Shown one piece after another: positions 17,113-25,274 of a stretch of DNA of 64,000 nt. The translations under genes were made by a program, and so were the position numbers. The notes beneath the pieces are model-generated. The model searched no databases and was not told the DNA's origin. It saw only the letters and a program-made list of their open reading frames with translations. Numbering within the stretch: the first letter of the stretch is position 1; each line of letters begins with the position of its first letter. The DNA is from Roseateles_B sp051857535 (lineage in GTDB: Bacteria > Pseudomonadota > Gammaproteobacteria > Burkholderiales > Burkholderiaceae_C): contig NZ_JBPZGY010000006.1 of assembly GCF_051857535.1 (NCBI RefSeq), forward strand, positions 62,001-126,000, written 5' to 3'.

Positions 17113-18081
17113 ATGCTTCATCGAACGGGGAGCGCCAGTGTGCGCATAGGAATCCGCGCCTGCCTGGCCGGCGCGGTGCTGGCCCTGGGCGCGTGCGCAG
17201 CGCTGGGGCCCGGGCAGCCGGGAGGCGCCGGCCGGCCGGTCCAGGGGCCGGACAGTCTGGCCATGGAATGCCCCTCGGAGTTCCGCTATGAACTGGCCCT
17301 GCCGGCAGGCGCGGACCTGGAGACCCTGCAGGCCCATGCCGCACAGCGCCTGAAGGCCTTGGGTCTGCGGGTGAACTGGGACGGGCCCTGGGCGCATGCG
17401 CAGGCCCAGCACTTTGGTCCACAGGCTGCGGACCTGACGCGCCTGCGTCGTCTGCTGGCTGTGGTGCTGCCGGCGCTGGAGCGCTACCACCCCAGCTTCT
17501 TCCAGCGTGTCGGCCTGCAGGAGGTGGGCCTGGCCAAGGATCTCGTGGTGGGTGATACCCAGATGCGCCTGGCCATGCCGGCGCCCGAGCGCTCGGCTGT
17601 TGTCTATGCCGACAACGCCAATCCCCTGTGTGCCGCCGGCATGGAACTGCGCGTGCACCACGAGCTCTATCACCTGGTCGAGGAGCGGCTCTTCGGTGAT
17701 TTCTACTACCGCGATCCCGCCTGGCTGGCGCTCAACCCAGAGCGGCTGGAATACGGACAGGGCGGTGCCACGGCTTACGGCGGCGTGTTCCACAACCTGG
17801 GCCATCCAGCGACCGGCCTGGTCAGCCGCTACGCGCAGTACGGGCCCGAGGAGGACAAGGCCGAAGTCTTTGGCTGGCTGATGACCCCGGGCTACGCGGG
17901 CCGCGTCAAGGCCTGGTCCGAGCAAGACCTGGCCCTCGCCGCCAAGCGCCGCTTCATGATGGCCTTGGTGCACCGGCTCAGTGCCGGCACCATGAGCGAG
18001 AGCTTCTTCGAGACGCTGGCGCGCCAGCAGCCAGGCCCCTCTGCGCAGGCAGACCGGTCGGGCGACAAGGCCGCCCACTGA
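17113..18081 (+). CDS. Lipoprotein with HExxH zincin motif
   Basis: Predicted lipoprotein of 322 residues. The signal peptide ends in a lipobox-like LALGAC, placing Cys28 at the mature N-terminus. The middle of the protein carries VHHELYHLVEE, an HExxH zinc-peptidase motif, preceded by MELR and followed by an acidic region with PEEDKAEVFGWLM, where a third metal ligand (Glu) could lie. I do not recognise the family beyond 'putative zinc-binding metallopeptidase'. The start may alternatively be the GTG at 17140. Nothing nearby suggests a substrate. Confidence 0.65.
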   Translation: MLHRTGSASVRIGIRACLAGAVLALGACAALGPGQPGGAGRPVQGPDSLAMECPSEFRYELALPAGADLETLQAHAAQRLKALGLRVNWDGPWAHAQAQHFGPQAADLTRLRRLLAVVLPALERYHPSFFQRVGLQEVGLAKDLVVGDTQMRLAMPAPERSAVVYADNANPLCAAGMELRVHHELYHLVEERLFGDFYYRDPAWLALNPERLEYGQGGATAYGGVFHNLGHPATGLVSRYAQYGPEEDKAEVFGWLMTPGYAGRVKAWSEQDLALAAKRRFMMALVHRLSAGTMSESFFETLARQQPGPSAQADRSGDKAAH

Positions 18082-18157
18082 GCCACCCTCCCGCCGCCGG
18101 GGCCGGCGCTGAGCCCATCGCCTGACGCAGCACTCAAGGCACCATTCAGAGCACCTC

Positions 18158-21100
18158 TCAACGCGTTTGAAGCGGCTGCTGCGGGGGTGTCGACGGATCC
18201 TCGATCACCGGCGCGCGTTCGCCGGCCCGTACGCCGACGGGCTTGAACAGCGGCATCACGTCGCGCTTGCCGCGCTCCAGGTAGGGCACGGGCTGGTCCA
18301 TCCAGGCGGGACGCGGCTCGCCCAGCAGGTAGTGATCGAAGAATTCGCCCATGTGCACTGTGAAGTGCTTGAGCGCGTCGCGGTCCCGCAGGCCGTGCTT
18401 CTCGCCGTTGTAGTTGAACCAGTAGGCCTCCTTGCCCAGGCGGCGCAGCGCGGTGAAGAACTCGATGGCCTGGTAGTAGGGCACCGCATCGTCTTCGTCG
18501 TTGTGCACGGTGAGGTAGGGCGTGGTGATGCGGTCGATGCGGAAGATGGGCGAGTTCTCGACGTACAGATCAGGCCGCTGCCAGGGCGTGGCGCCTATGC
18601 GGCTTTGCTGCTGCTCGTACTGGAAGGCCCGGCTCTTGCCCGTGCCCCAGCGGATGCCGCCATAGCCGCTGACCATATTGGCCATGGAGGCGCCGGCCTC
18701 GGCGGCGCGGAACATCGTCGTGCGGGTCAGCAGGTAGTTGATCTGGTAGGCCCCCCAGCTGTGGCCCTGGATGCCAATGCGCTTCTCGTCCACATAGCCC
18801 TGCTTGACCAGCTGCTGGATGGCCGGAATCACCGTGTCCATCGCGCTCTGCCCGGGATGGCCGACGGTGTAGACGATGTCCGGCCGCAGCACCAGATAGC
18901 CCTTGCTGACGTAGCGGCTCAGGTTGATGTTCTGCCCCGGCGCCGGCGGCACGTAGCGGTGCAGGGTGTCCGTCATCTTCTCGTAGATGTAGACCATCAG
19001 CGGGTACTTCTTCTTCGGGTCGAAGTCCTCGGGTTTGGCCAGCAGGGCGCGCAGCTTGCGGCCCTTGGCCGAGGTGTAGCCGATGATCTCCTGCGTTCCC
19101 CAGCGCAGCCCGGCCTGCTGCGGGTTGGCGTTGGAGAGGCGTTGTGAGATGCCCAGCGTGCCCTGGCTCAGCCAGAGATCGGGGAAGGTGCGGAAGTCCT
19201 GGGCCGTGTGCAACCAGACGTCGGCATGGCGGGCCTTGAGCAGGCCGCCCAGCAGCTGCGGCTTGTGCAGCAGGCGCTGCGGCGCGGTGCCGGCTGTGGG
19301 GTCCAGGCGGTAGAAGGCGGTGGACTTGTCCTGCTCGTCGGTGCCCAGCAAGACCCAGGGCCCCGGTGGCAGGGGCTTGTGGTGGCGCTCCTCGCGGTCG
19401 CTGCCGTCCTCGTCAACCCGCTGCAGGCGCAGCTGGACCCGGGCCTGGCCCAGGCCGCCGGTCAGTCGACGGGCCTGCAGGCTCTCGGGGTCCACGGACC
19501 AGAGGTGGTGCTGGGCGTTCAGCACCACGGCGCGGTCATCGGCCATCCAGCCGACCTGGCCGTAGGCGTCTGCGGGCTCGACCACATCGCGCTCCACGTT
19601 CTCGAAATGCTCTCCCTTGATGGCAGCGGTGAGCGCCCGCTCGCGGCCATCATCGGTCCGCCAGGCCATCCACTGCTTGCGTTCGGGCAGGAAGGCCGTC
19701 ACATAGCGCCCGCCGGGGGAGAGCAGAGGCATGCCGCGCAGGCGGCGGGCCAGCAGGCGTGTGCTGCCGTCCCGCAGGCTCACGGCGTAGGCATCGCGGT
19801 AGAGCGCGTCCCAGGACTGCAGGGCGCGATACGGCAGCTCGTTGAATCCCAGGGCGAACTCGGCGTTGTCGTTGACGACGACCTCGGGCAGCTCGGGCGA
19901 GGCCAACTGCACGAAGCGCGAGGCGGCCGGCTGGCCCAGGTGGATGACGGCGCGGTAGCTGCGCAGCCTCTCCTTTTCGGCGCGGACCTTCTGCATGGAC
20001 TGCAGCTCGGGGTCTTTCCAGTGCCAGAGGTCGACCTTCATGGGCTCGGGCGCCTCACTGTCGGGCTCCCTGGGCAGGGGTGCCGTGCCCAGGAAGAGGC
20101 GCTGGCCGTCCTTGCTGAAGCGCAGGCTGGCGTGCTCACTGGGGGAGAAGCCCTCGCGCAGGCCAGGGCTGCCGGCGGCCAGCAGCTCCATGGCGCCGGC
20201 CTCGCCGGCTTCCTGCCAGAGGTAGAGCTTGAAGGGCGTGGCGGGAGCCTTGCCCCCGTCCTTGCTGCCGGTCCGGCCTTCGGTGCTCGCCTTGCGTCCC
20301 TGCCCGCCCGCATCGCCGGGCTGCTGGCTGAGGTGGTCTCGATTGCTGACGAAGGCCAGCCGCCGCCCCGACTCATCGAACTGCAGCTGCTTGTAGATGC
20401 CGGTGCCGCCCAGCAGGAGCCGGGGCTCTCCGCCCTCGCCGGACAGCAGATGGACGCCGTCGCGAAGGGCGGGCGCGGCCAGGGCTGGCTGGGCGCCTTC
20501 CCTGGCCGCTGCCATGCTGACTGCGTAGGCCAGCCAGCGACCGTCGCGGCTCCAGCTGAAGCTGCTAACGTCCTCCAGGCGCTGGCGCTGGCGCTGGCCG
20601 TCCGCCGGGTTCACCAGCAGCAGGGGGCTGCCTGTCTCTTTCTTCTTCCCGGCTTCGGCGCTGGCATGGCTGGCACCGAAGAAACCGTTTTCGCTGGGGG
20701 CCGTCTGGTCCGCGTCCGCATCGGCCGTGCTGCCGCCGGGAGGCGCTTTCTTGTCAGGCTTGGGCACGGGTTCCAGCCACAGCGCCAGGCGGCTGCCGCC
20801 GTCCTCAGCGAAGGCGAAGCGCTTGACGCGGTCTATCGTCTCGAAGCGTCCGCTGGACAGCTCCATCCAGCCGGCGCCCGGCTTGGGGGCTTCGTCGCCC
20901 TTCTTCCTGTCTTTCTTGGCCTGATCCTGTGCGGCGCGCGTGGGGGCTTGTGCAAAGGCCAGGAAACGGCCGTCAGCGCTGAACTGGGGCTGCAGACCCC
21001 GTGGCACGCGCCACTCCTGGCCATCCGCCAGGCGCCGCACCACCAGCTCGCCATCGCCTTCCTGGGCGACCAGGGCATAGGCCGCGAAGCGTCCGTCGCG

Positions 21101-21292
21101 CGAAATCACGGCACCCTGGATGCTGCGCCACTGCGCATAGTCGCTGTGGGCGATGGGGCGCTTGGCGCTCATGGCGACGGCCGGCGCTTCCGGCGCTCTG
21201 GCCTCGGCAGCCATGGCGCTCACGATGGGATTGAGGCTGCAGACGCTGGCCAGCAGCAGGCTCTGGGTGAGGAGGGAACGGCGATTGAACAT
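18158..21292 (-). CDS. S9 family prolyl oligopeptidase-like peptidase
   Basis: Secreted serine peptidase of 1044 residues. The ATG at 21292 is chosen because it starts a signal peptide (MFNRRSLLTQSLLLAS... AMAAEA); the frame is open 46 codons further but that part looks non-coding. An N-terminal beta-propeller with low-complexity inserts (Lys/Gly/Ala-rich, ~190-230 and ~350-380) precedes the alpha/beta-hydrolase domain. The triad is seen as GHSWGAY, HNDEDDAVPY and GEKHGLRD. It is longer than typical S9 enzymes (~650-750) because of the large propeller. Likely periplasmic or surface peptide degradation. Confidence 0.88.
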   Translation of the reverse strand: MFNRRSLLTQSLLLASVCSLNPIVSAMAAEARAPEAPAVAMSAKRPIAHSDYAQWRSIQGAVISRDGRFAAYALVAQEGDGELVVRRLADGQEWRVPRGLQPQFSADGRFLAFAQAPTRAAQDQAKKDRKKGDEAPKPGAGWMELSSGRFETIDRVKRFAFAEDGGSRLALWLEPVPKPDKKAPPGGSTADADADQTAPSENGFFGASHASAEAGKKKETGSPLLLVNPADGQRQRQRLEDVSSFSWSRDGRWLAYAVSMAAAREGAQPALAAPALRDGVHLLSGEGGEPRLLLGGTGIYKQLQFDESGRRLAFVSNRDHLSQQPGDAGGQGRKASTEGRTGSKDGGKAPATPFKLYLWQEAGEAGAMELLAAGSPGLREGFSPSEHASLRFSKDGQRLFLGTAPLPREPDSEAPEPMKVDLWHWKDPELQSMQKVRAEKERLRSYRAVIHLGQPAASRFVQLASPELPEVVVNDNAEFALGFNELPYRALQSWDALYRDAYAVSLRDGSTRLLARRLRGMPLLSPGGRYVTAFLPERKQWMAWRTDDGRERALTAAIKGEHFENVERDVVEPADAYGQVGWMADDRAVVLNAQHHLWSVDPESLQARRLTGGLGQARVQLRLQRVDEDGSDREERHHKPLPPGPWVLLGTDEQDKSTAFYRLDPTAGTAPQRLLHKPQLLGGLLKARHADVWLHTAQDFRTFPDLWLSQGTLGISQRLSNANPQQAGLRWGTQEIIGYTSAKGRKLRALLAKPEDFDPKKKYPLMVYIYEKMTDTLHRYVPPAPGQNINLSRYVSKGYLVLRPDIVYTVGHPGQSAMDTVIPAIQQLVKQGYVDEKRIGIQGHSWGAYQINYLLTRTTMFRAAEAGASMANMVSGYGGIRWGTGKSRAFQYEQQQSRIGATPWQRPDLYVENSPIFRIDRITTPYLTVHNDEDDAVPYYQAIEFFTALRRLGKEAYWFNYNGEKHGLRDRDALKHFTVHMGEFFDHYLLGEPRPAWMDQPVPYLERGKRDVMPLFKPVGVRAGERAPVIEDPSTPPQQPLQTR

Positions 21293-21441
21293 GGAGGAAG
21301 CGCTGGAGGAAGCAATGCGCGGCAAGCGCGTGGACGGGGAAGGGCGGCATTTCGATGGCGCGCTGCTGCGCCGGCCCCTCAGACAGCATGCAGGCAGCAT
21401 GCAGACAGCATCAGGCAGCAGTCTGGCCACCCGGCCCGGAT

Positions 21442-21837
21442 TCAGGCGTTGCTGCCGTTGTAGAGGCTGCTGATGCCCTGCACCAGTTGGATGGGGCCGA
21501 AGGGCTTGGCGATGAAGAGATCGGCCCCGGAGGCCTCGAACTCTGCCCGCAGGTCCTCGAAGGGGCGGGCGCTGACGATGATCACCTTGGGCGTTGGACG
21601 GGCCTCTGGCATCTGCTTGATCTGACGGCAGGCTTCCAGCCCGGACATGCCACCGGGCAGCATGACATCCATCAAGACAAGATCAGGGCAGTCGCGGCGC
21701 ACCTGAGCCAGGGCGTCGGCAGCGTTGCTGGCCTCGCTCAGCGCGAAGCTCTGCGCCAGCTCCAGCGTCATGCGCAGCAGATCGCGGATCTCATCCTGGT
21801 CATCGACGATCAGAATCTTTTTCATGAGGGCCTTCAT
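21442..21837 (-). CDS. Stand-alone CheY-like response regulator
   Basis: Single receiver domain of 131 residues without an output domain. The acidic pair is in ILIVDDQDE, the phospho-acceptor in LVLMDVML, the conserved Ser in VIIVSARP and Lys in FIAKPFGP, so it should be phosphorylatable. A second ATG at 21825 (MKKILIVDD) with GAAGG upstream is an equally good start. No kinase gene is adjacent, so the partner is unknown. Confidence 0.9.
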   Translation of the reverse strand: MKALMKKILIVDDQDEIRDLLRMTLELAQSFALSEASNAADALAQVRRDCPDLVLMDVMLPGGMSGLEACRQIKQMPEARPTPKVIIVSARPFEDLRAEFEASGADLFIAKPFGPIQLVQGISSLYNGSNA

Positions 21838-21928
21838 GAGCGTGGTCGAACGCTAGCCTAGCGTCGACCCACTGACAAGCCCGGCCAGCAAGGAGGGCGT
21901 GCGAAGTGTGAAGAAGAGCGTGAAGAAC

Positions 21929-22636
21929 TCAGTGCTCTGCCATCCAGAAGAAGACGGCTGTCAGGCGCTTGTCCTCCAGGGTTTCGCCGAAGTAGCGGGT
22001 CGCGCTGTGGACCAGGGCTGCCTTGTAGACCAGCAGGCGGTTGAAGCGGTTGTCCACCCGGTGCTCCTCGTACCAGGCCTGCGGTGGCAGGCTGCGCACA
22101 TTGAGGGCATCGACCAGGCTCCTGTGCGGGGCGCCCACCAGGTTGCCGCCCATGGCGCCGTTGGGATAGCGCAGGCGATAGAAACTGGTGCCGGTGTCCG
22201 GCGGCGGGTCCGGGTGCAGGTAGAGCACGGCGGCATAGGTGCAGAGGTCGCGGCGGTCCGTGTGCGGGCGGGCCCCACACTCCTGTGCGCCCACCAGCTG
22301 CGCGACATTGCAGTCCAGGGTGGCGCCATTGGGCGCAGTCCCCACCCACAGGCGACGGGCGCCGGTCAGCTCCCGCACATGGCTTTCGACCTGCGCCAGC
22401 TCTCCGGGGTTGAGTGCGCCGTGAAAGCGCATGCCCGGCCAGCTTTCCTTGGCGTGCGGGAAACCGTAGTGCCAGTTCTGGTGGCGCAGGCAGCGCTCAC
22501 GGATTTCCTGGGCATGGGGCAGCATGTCGTCGCACACCCAGTAGTTGCGACCCTGCTCCAGGTCTTCGTTGACCAGGCGGGGCGCGGTGGGTGGAATGGG
22601 CGGCAGGACCGTGCCGGGCGGGGGCATGGGAATCAT
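21929..22636 (-). CDS. 2OG-Fe(II) oxygenase-like protein (DUF6445-like)
   Basis: Protein of 235 residues with the spacing of a 2-oxoglutarate/iron oxygenase: HTDRRD in mid-sequence (HxD) and VHSATRYFGETLEDKRLTAVFFW near the end (distal His and Arg). It resembles family DUF6445, known to me from Xanthomonas and other proteobacteria, with no assigned substrate. It starts with a Pro-rich stretch. It stands alone between the lone receiver and the CAP-domain lipoprotein. Confidence 0.65.
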   Translation of the reverse strand: MIPMPPPGTVLPPIPPTAPRLVNEDLEQGRNYWVCDDMLPHAQEIRERCLRHQNWHYGFPHAKESWPGMRFHGALNPGELAQVESHVRELTGARRLWVGTAPNGATLDCNVAQLVGAQECGARPHTDRRDLCTYAAVLYLHPDPPPDTGTSFYRLRYPNGAMGGNLVGAPHRSLVDALNVRSLPPQAWYEEHRVDNRFNRLLVYKAALVHSATRYFGETLEDKRLTAVFFWMAEH

Positions 22637-22847
22637 GGGCGGAGACCGGGCAGAGAAGCTCGGCAGCCTAGCATCCGGCCGCAGCCTTGTTGCCTGGGGA
22701 CTTCACCGCTTGCGGGCCGGAGGCGGGCGGCCATCGAGGCTCCCGCGCAACAAGCTGCGAGCGTGCGTGTGCAGTTGTAGCGGCGGTGCGCTGGGTGCCT
22801 TTCTGGCCCGCACAATGCGCCGCCCTTCCTGACGAACTGCCCTGCCC

Positions 22848-23723
22848 ATGACCGCCATGCCCCGCCCGACGCTTGTTACCTCATGCCTGCTGAGCGCGGC
22901 CCTGATGCTGCAGGCCTGCGGTGGCGGCTTTGCCAGCACGCCTGCACCTGCACCTGCACCTGCGCCTGCACCTGCACCTGCACCTGCACCTGCACCTGCG
23001 CCTGCGCCTGCTCCCGCACCTGCACCTGCCCCTGCCCCTGCCCCTGCCCCTGCCCCTGCGCCTGCGCCTGCGCCTGCGCCTGCCCCTGCCCCTGCCCCTG
23101 CCCCTGCGCCTGCGCCTGCGCCTGCGCCTGCGCCTGCGCCTGCGCCTGCGCCTGCGCCTGCGCCTGCGCCTGCGCCTGCGCCTGCCCCTGCCCCTGCCCC
23201 TGCCCCTGCCCCTGCCCCTGCCCCTGCCCCCGCACCCGCACCAGCTCCTGCCCCAACGCCAACGCCAACGCCAACGCCAACGCCTGCGAGCGCCGACTGC
23301 GGCCTCCCCGACTTCCAGGCGAGCGCGCTGCGCCTGGTCAATGAGCAGCGCCTGCGCGGGGCGGTGTGCGGCAGCCAATTGATGCCGCCGGTCTCGGCCC
23401 TGCGCTGGAGCTCGGCGCTGACTGAGGCGGCACGGCGGCATACGCAAGACATGGTGGATCACCACTTCTTCAGCCACAGCGGCTCCGACGGCAGCAATGC
23501 CGGCCAGCGCATCAGCGCCGCGGGCTATCGGTGGTCGTCCTGGGGGGAGAACATCGCGGCCGGGCAACCCACCGTCGAGGCGGTGGTGCAGGCCTGGATG
23601 TCCAGCGAGGGGCATTGCCGCAACATCATGAATGCCCGCTTCATGGACATGGGCCTTGCCTGCCTGCGCGCCAACGGTGGCACGGGGCGCCTGACCTGGA
23701 CGCAGGACTTCGCCTCGCCCTGA
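22848..23723 (+). CDS. CAP-domain lipoprotein with long Ala-Pro repeat
   Basis: Surface or periplasmic protein of 291 residues. A lipoprotein signal peptide ends LQAC (Cys24). Residues ~32-145 are an almost pure Ala-Pro dipeptide run that closes with Thr-Pro units; such a chain would be a stiff, extended spacer. The C-terminal ~140 residues are a CAP/SCP (PF00188-type) domain: LVNEQRLRG, ALRWSSALTEAARRHTQDMV, HHFFSHSGSDGS, SSWGENIAAG, WMSSEGHCRNIMN and LTWTQDFA. The domain therefore seems held away from the outer membrane by the repeat. An alternative ATG lies at 22857. Function unknown. Confidence 0.88.
   Translation: MTAMPRPTLVTSCLLSAALMLQACGGGFASTPAPAPAPAPAPAPAPAPAPAPAPAPAPAPAPAPAPAPAPAPAPAPAPAPAPAPAPAPAPAPAPAPAPAPAPAPAPAPAPAPAPAPAPAPAPAPAPAPAPAPAPAPTPTPTPTPTPASADCGLPDFQASALRLVNEQRLRGAVCGSQLMPPVSALRWSSALTEAARRHTQDMVDHHFFSHSGSDGSNAGQRISAAGYRWSSWGENIAAGQPTVEAVVQAWMSSEGHCRNIMNARFMDMGLACLRANGGTGRLTWTQDFASP
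22938..23288. repeat. Hexanucleotide (CCTGCN) tandem repeat
   Basis: About 57 copies of a six-base unit inside the CAP-lipoprotein gene, in blocks of CCTGCA, CCTGCG and CCTGCC variants, then CCAACG at the 3' end. Every frame on both strands is open through it, which creates several spurious ORFs. Homogeneous blocks, for example a run of CCTGCG around 23107-23184, suggest recent slippage. Gains or losses of units keep the reading frame. Confidence 0.95.
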
Positions 23724-23748
23724 GGCGCGCTCCGGCGCGGCGCTTGCC

Positions 23749-24630
23749 TCAGCCCAGCGCCAGCCCCATCACGCCCAAGGCAATGAAGGCGGCGCCCAGG
23801 AGGCGCAGTGCCCGATCGCCCTCGCCCAGCAGACTGCCACCGGCAAGGGCGGCGAAGAGCATGGACAGCTCGCGGGCCGGCGCCACATGGCTCAGCGGCG
23901 CGAGTCGCATGGCATACAGAACCATCACGTAGCTGGCCGGTCCCAACACGGCTACGGCCAGGGCGGCCCGCCACTGCTGGCGCCAGGCGCTGCGAAAGGC
24001 CGCCGGCTTGCGCAGGGCCAGGGGCAGCATCACCGGGATGCGCAGCACATTGCCCATGTAGTCCAGCACAACGGGTGAAATCAGCAGGACTTTCACCGCA
24101 TAGCCGTCCAGCACGGTGTAGCCGGCGATGCAGGCGCCGGTGAGGGCCCCCCAGCGCAAGCCGCGCAGCACGCGCTCCTTGGCGCCGGGCTCATGCGCCT
24201 GGCGCAGAAGGGTGGGGCCCCCGGCGATGAGAAAGACGCCGCCCACCACCGCCAGCGCGCCCAGGCCGCCGGCCAGGCTCAGCGACTCGCCCAGCAGCAG
24301 CACCGCGCCTGCGGTGCTCAGGAGAGGGCCGCTGCCGCGCGCCACCGGATAGACCACTGTCAGGTCCGAGACCCGGTAGCCGTGCAGCAGGCTGCGGAAG
24401 TACACGATGTGAAGCACGGTGCTGCCGGCCAGGGCAGCCCATTCGGTCCGGCCAAAGTGTGGCAGGGCATCCCAGCCCTGCCACACGGCAACGGGCGCCC
24501 AGACCAGCCCGACCAGCACGGCGCTGATCAGCACGAACTCACTGCCCCCGCCGTTGCGCTTGGCGATCAGGTTCCAACTGGCATGGCACAGCGCGGCGGC
24601 AAGGACGAGTAGCAGGGCAGTGGTGGGCAT
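23749..24630 (-). CDS. EamA/DMT-superfamily transporter
   Basis: Integral membrane protein of 293 residues with about ten hydrophobic helices in two repeated halves, as in the drug/metabolite transporter superfamily. Starts MPTTALLLVLAAALCHASWN, a typical EamA first helix with the ASWN turn; the segment TVVYPVARGSGPLLS ends the first half. It converges with the CAP-lipoprotein gene. Substrate cannot be told from sequence. Confidence 0.88.
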   Translation of the reverse strand: MPTTALLLVLAAALCHASWNLIAKRNGGGSEFVLISAVLVGLVWAPVAVWQGWDALPHFGRTEWAALAGSTVLHIVYFRSLLHGYRVSDLTVVYPVARGSGPLLSTAGAVLLLGESLSLAGGLGALAVVGGVFLIAGGPTLLRQAHEPGAKERVLRGLRWGALTGACIAGYTVLDGYAVKVLLISPVVLDYMGNVLRIPVMLPLALRKPAAFRSAWRQQWRAALAVAVLGPASYVMVLYAMRLAPLSHVAPARELSMLFAALAGGSLLGEGDRALRLLGAAFIALGVMGLALG

Positions 24631-24809
24631 GGGGCTCGGCAGGCCGCGGCAGGCCGGATGGCCGGTGCCCGCGGGGCCTGCAGTATGCCTTCGCCTTCGA
24701 CGTCTCCATCGACGTCTCCTTCCGCCCGGCCCGGCCGAGCCCGCTGCGCTTCAGGGGGGAAGGCTGGACATCCGGCTGCCCCGCGTGTCCTTGCAACTGC
24801 GCCGGGCCT

Positions 24810-25118
24810 CTTGTCGCAGCCCTCCGGTGTCAGGTGGATGTCGTTCTGCCAGTCACCGCTGCAGCCGGCCTCGGCAGGTTGGCTGACCCCGCGGGTGTCC
24901 GGCACCACAAAGTTGCCGATGCTGTTCTGCACGGTATGCGTCAGGCGGCTGCGGCTCCAGTCCAAGCACACGTGTGTGAGGGCCGCCCAGTCCTCGGAGC
25001 GCTGGCAGGTCTGCAGGCTGGGCGCGCACCAGGGGCCGCCCAGGCCGCTTGTGGCCTGGGCGAAGCGGGCACCCTGTGTCGTACACGTGGGTGAGCGTGG
25101 GCGCTCGCGGCTGGGCAC
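24810..25118 (-). pseudogene. Remnant of an SGNH-type hydrolase C-terminus
   Basis: The 644-base spacer 24631-25274 has no normal gene. On the - strand one frame reads GNFVVPDTRG ... SGDWQNDIHLTPEGCDK, which matches the C-terminal catalytic segment of SGNH hydrolases (VDTRGTL ... DWxNEIHPTPxGF, with the Asp-x-x-His-type block), preceded by a weaker GGPWCAPSLQ. The nucleophile block and N-terminal half are missing and the flanks are non-family sequence, so it looks like a decayed gene end. The rest of the spacer shows only a 12-base direct repeat near 24702-24725. Confidence 0.35.
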
Positions 25119-25274
25119 ACGGGTCTCTCAGTGCATCCAGCGCGGTGAAGGCCTGTGACAGCTCGGCGCTAGGAGTGCTCCAGCCGTGTTCCTCAAGACA
25201 GCTTTGTCCTTGTGGATGCGTTGAGGATACGCCCGTGGGCTTGCAGCGCTAGAAGGCTGGGTCACAATGGGCCG

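Noticed and set aside
19208..21463. 751-codon + strand frame opposite the S9 peptidase
   Set aside because: No family motifs; the - strand gene has a signal peptide and a full catalytic triad.
22938..23288. Possible CRISPR array
   Set aside because: Continuous six-base units with no spacers, in frame within a gene.
22703..23452. - strand frame encoding a long Gly-Ala repeat
   Set aside because: It is only the complement of the hexamer repeat; the + strand gene has a signal peptide and a CAP domain after the repeat.
24658..25158. 166-codon + strand frame in the EamA-aldolase spacer
   Set aside because: No motifs or ribosome site; the - strand shows hydrolase remnants instead.
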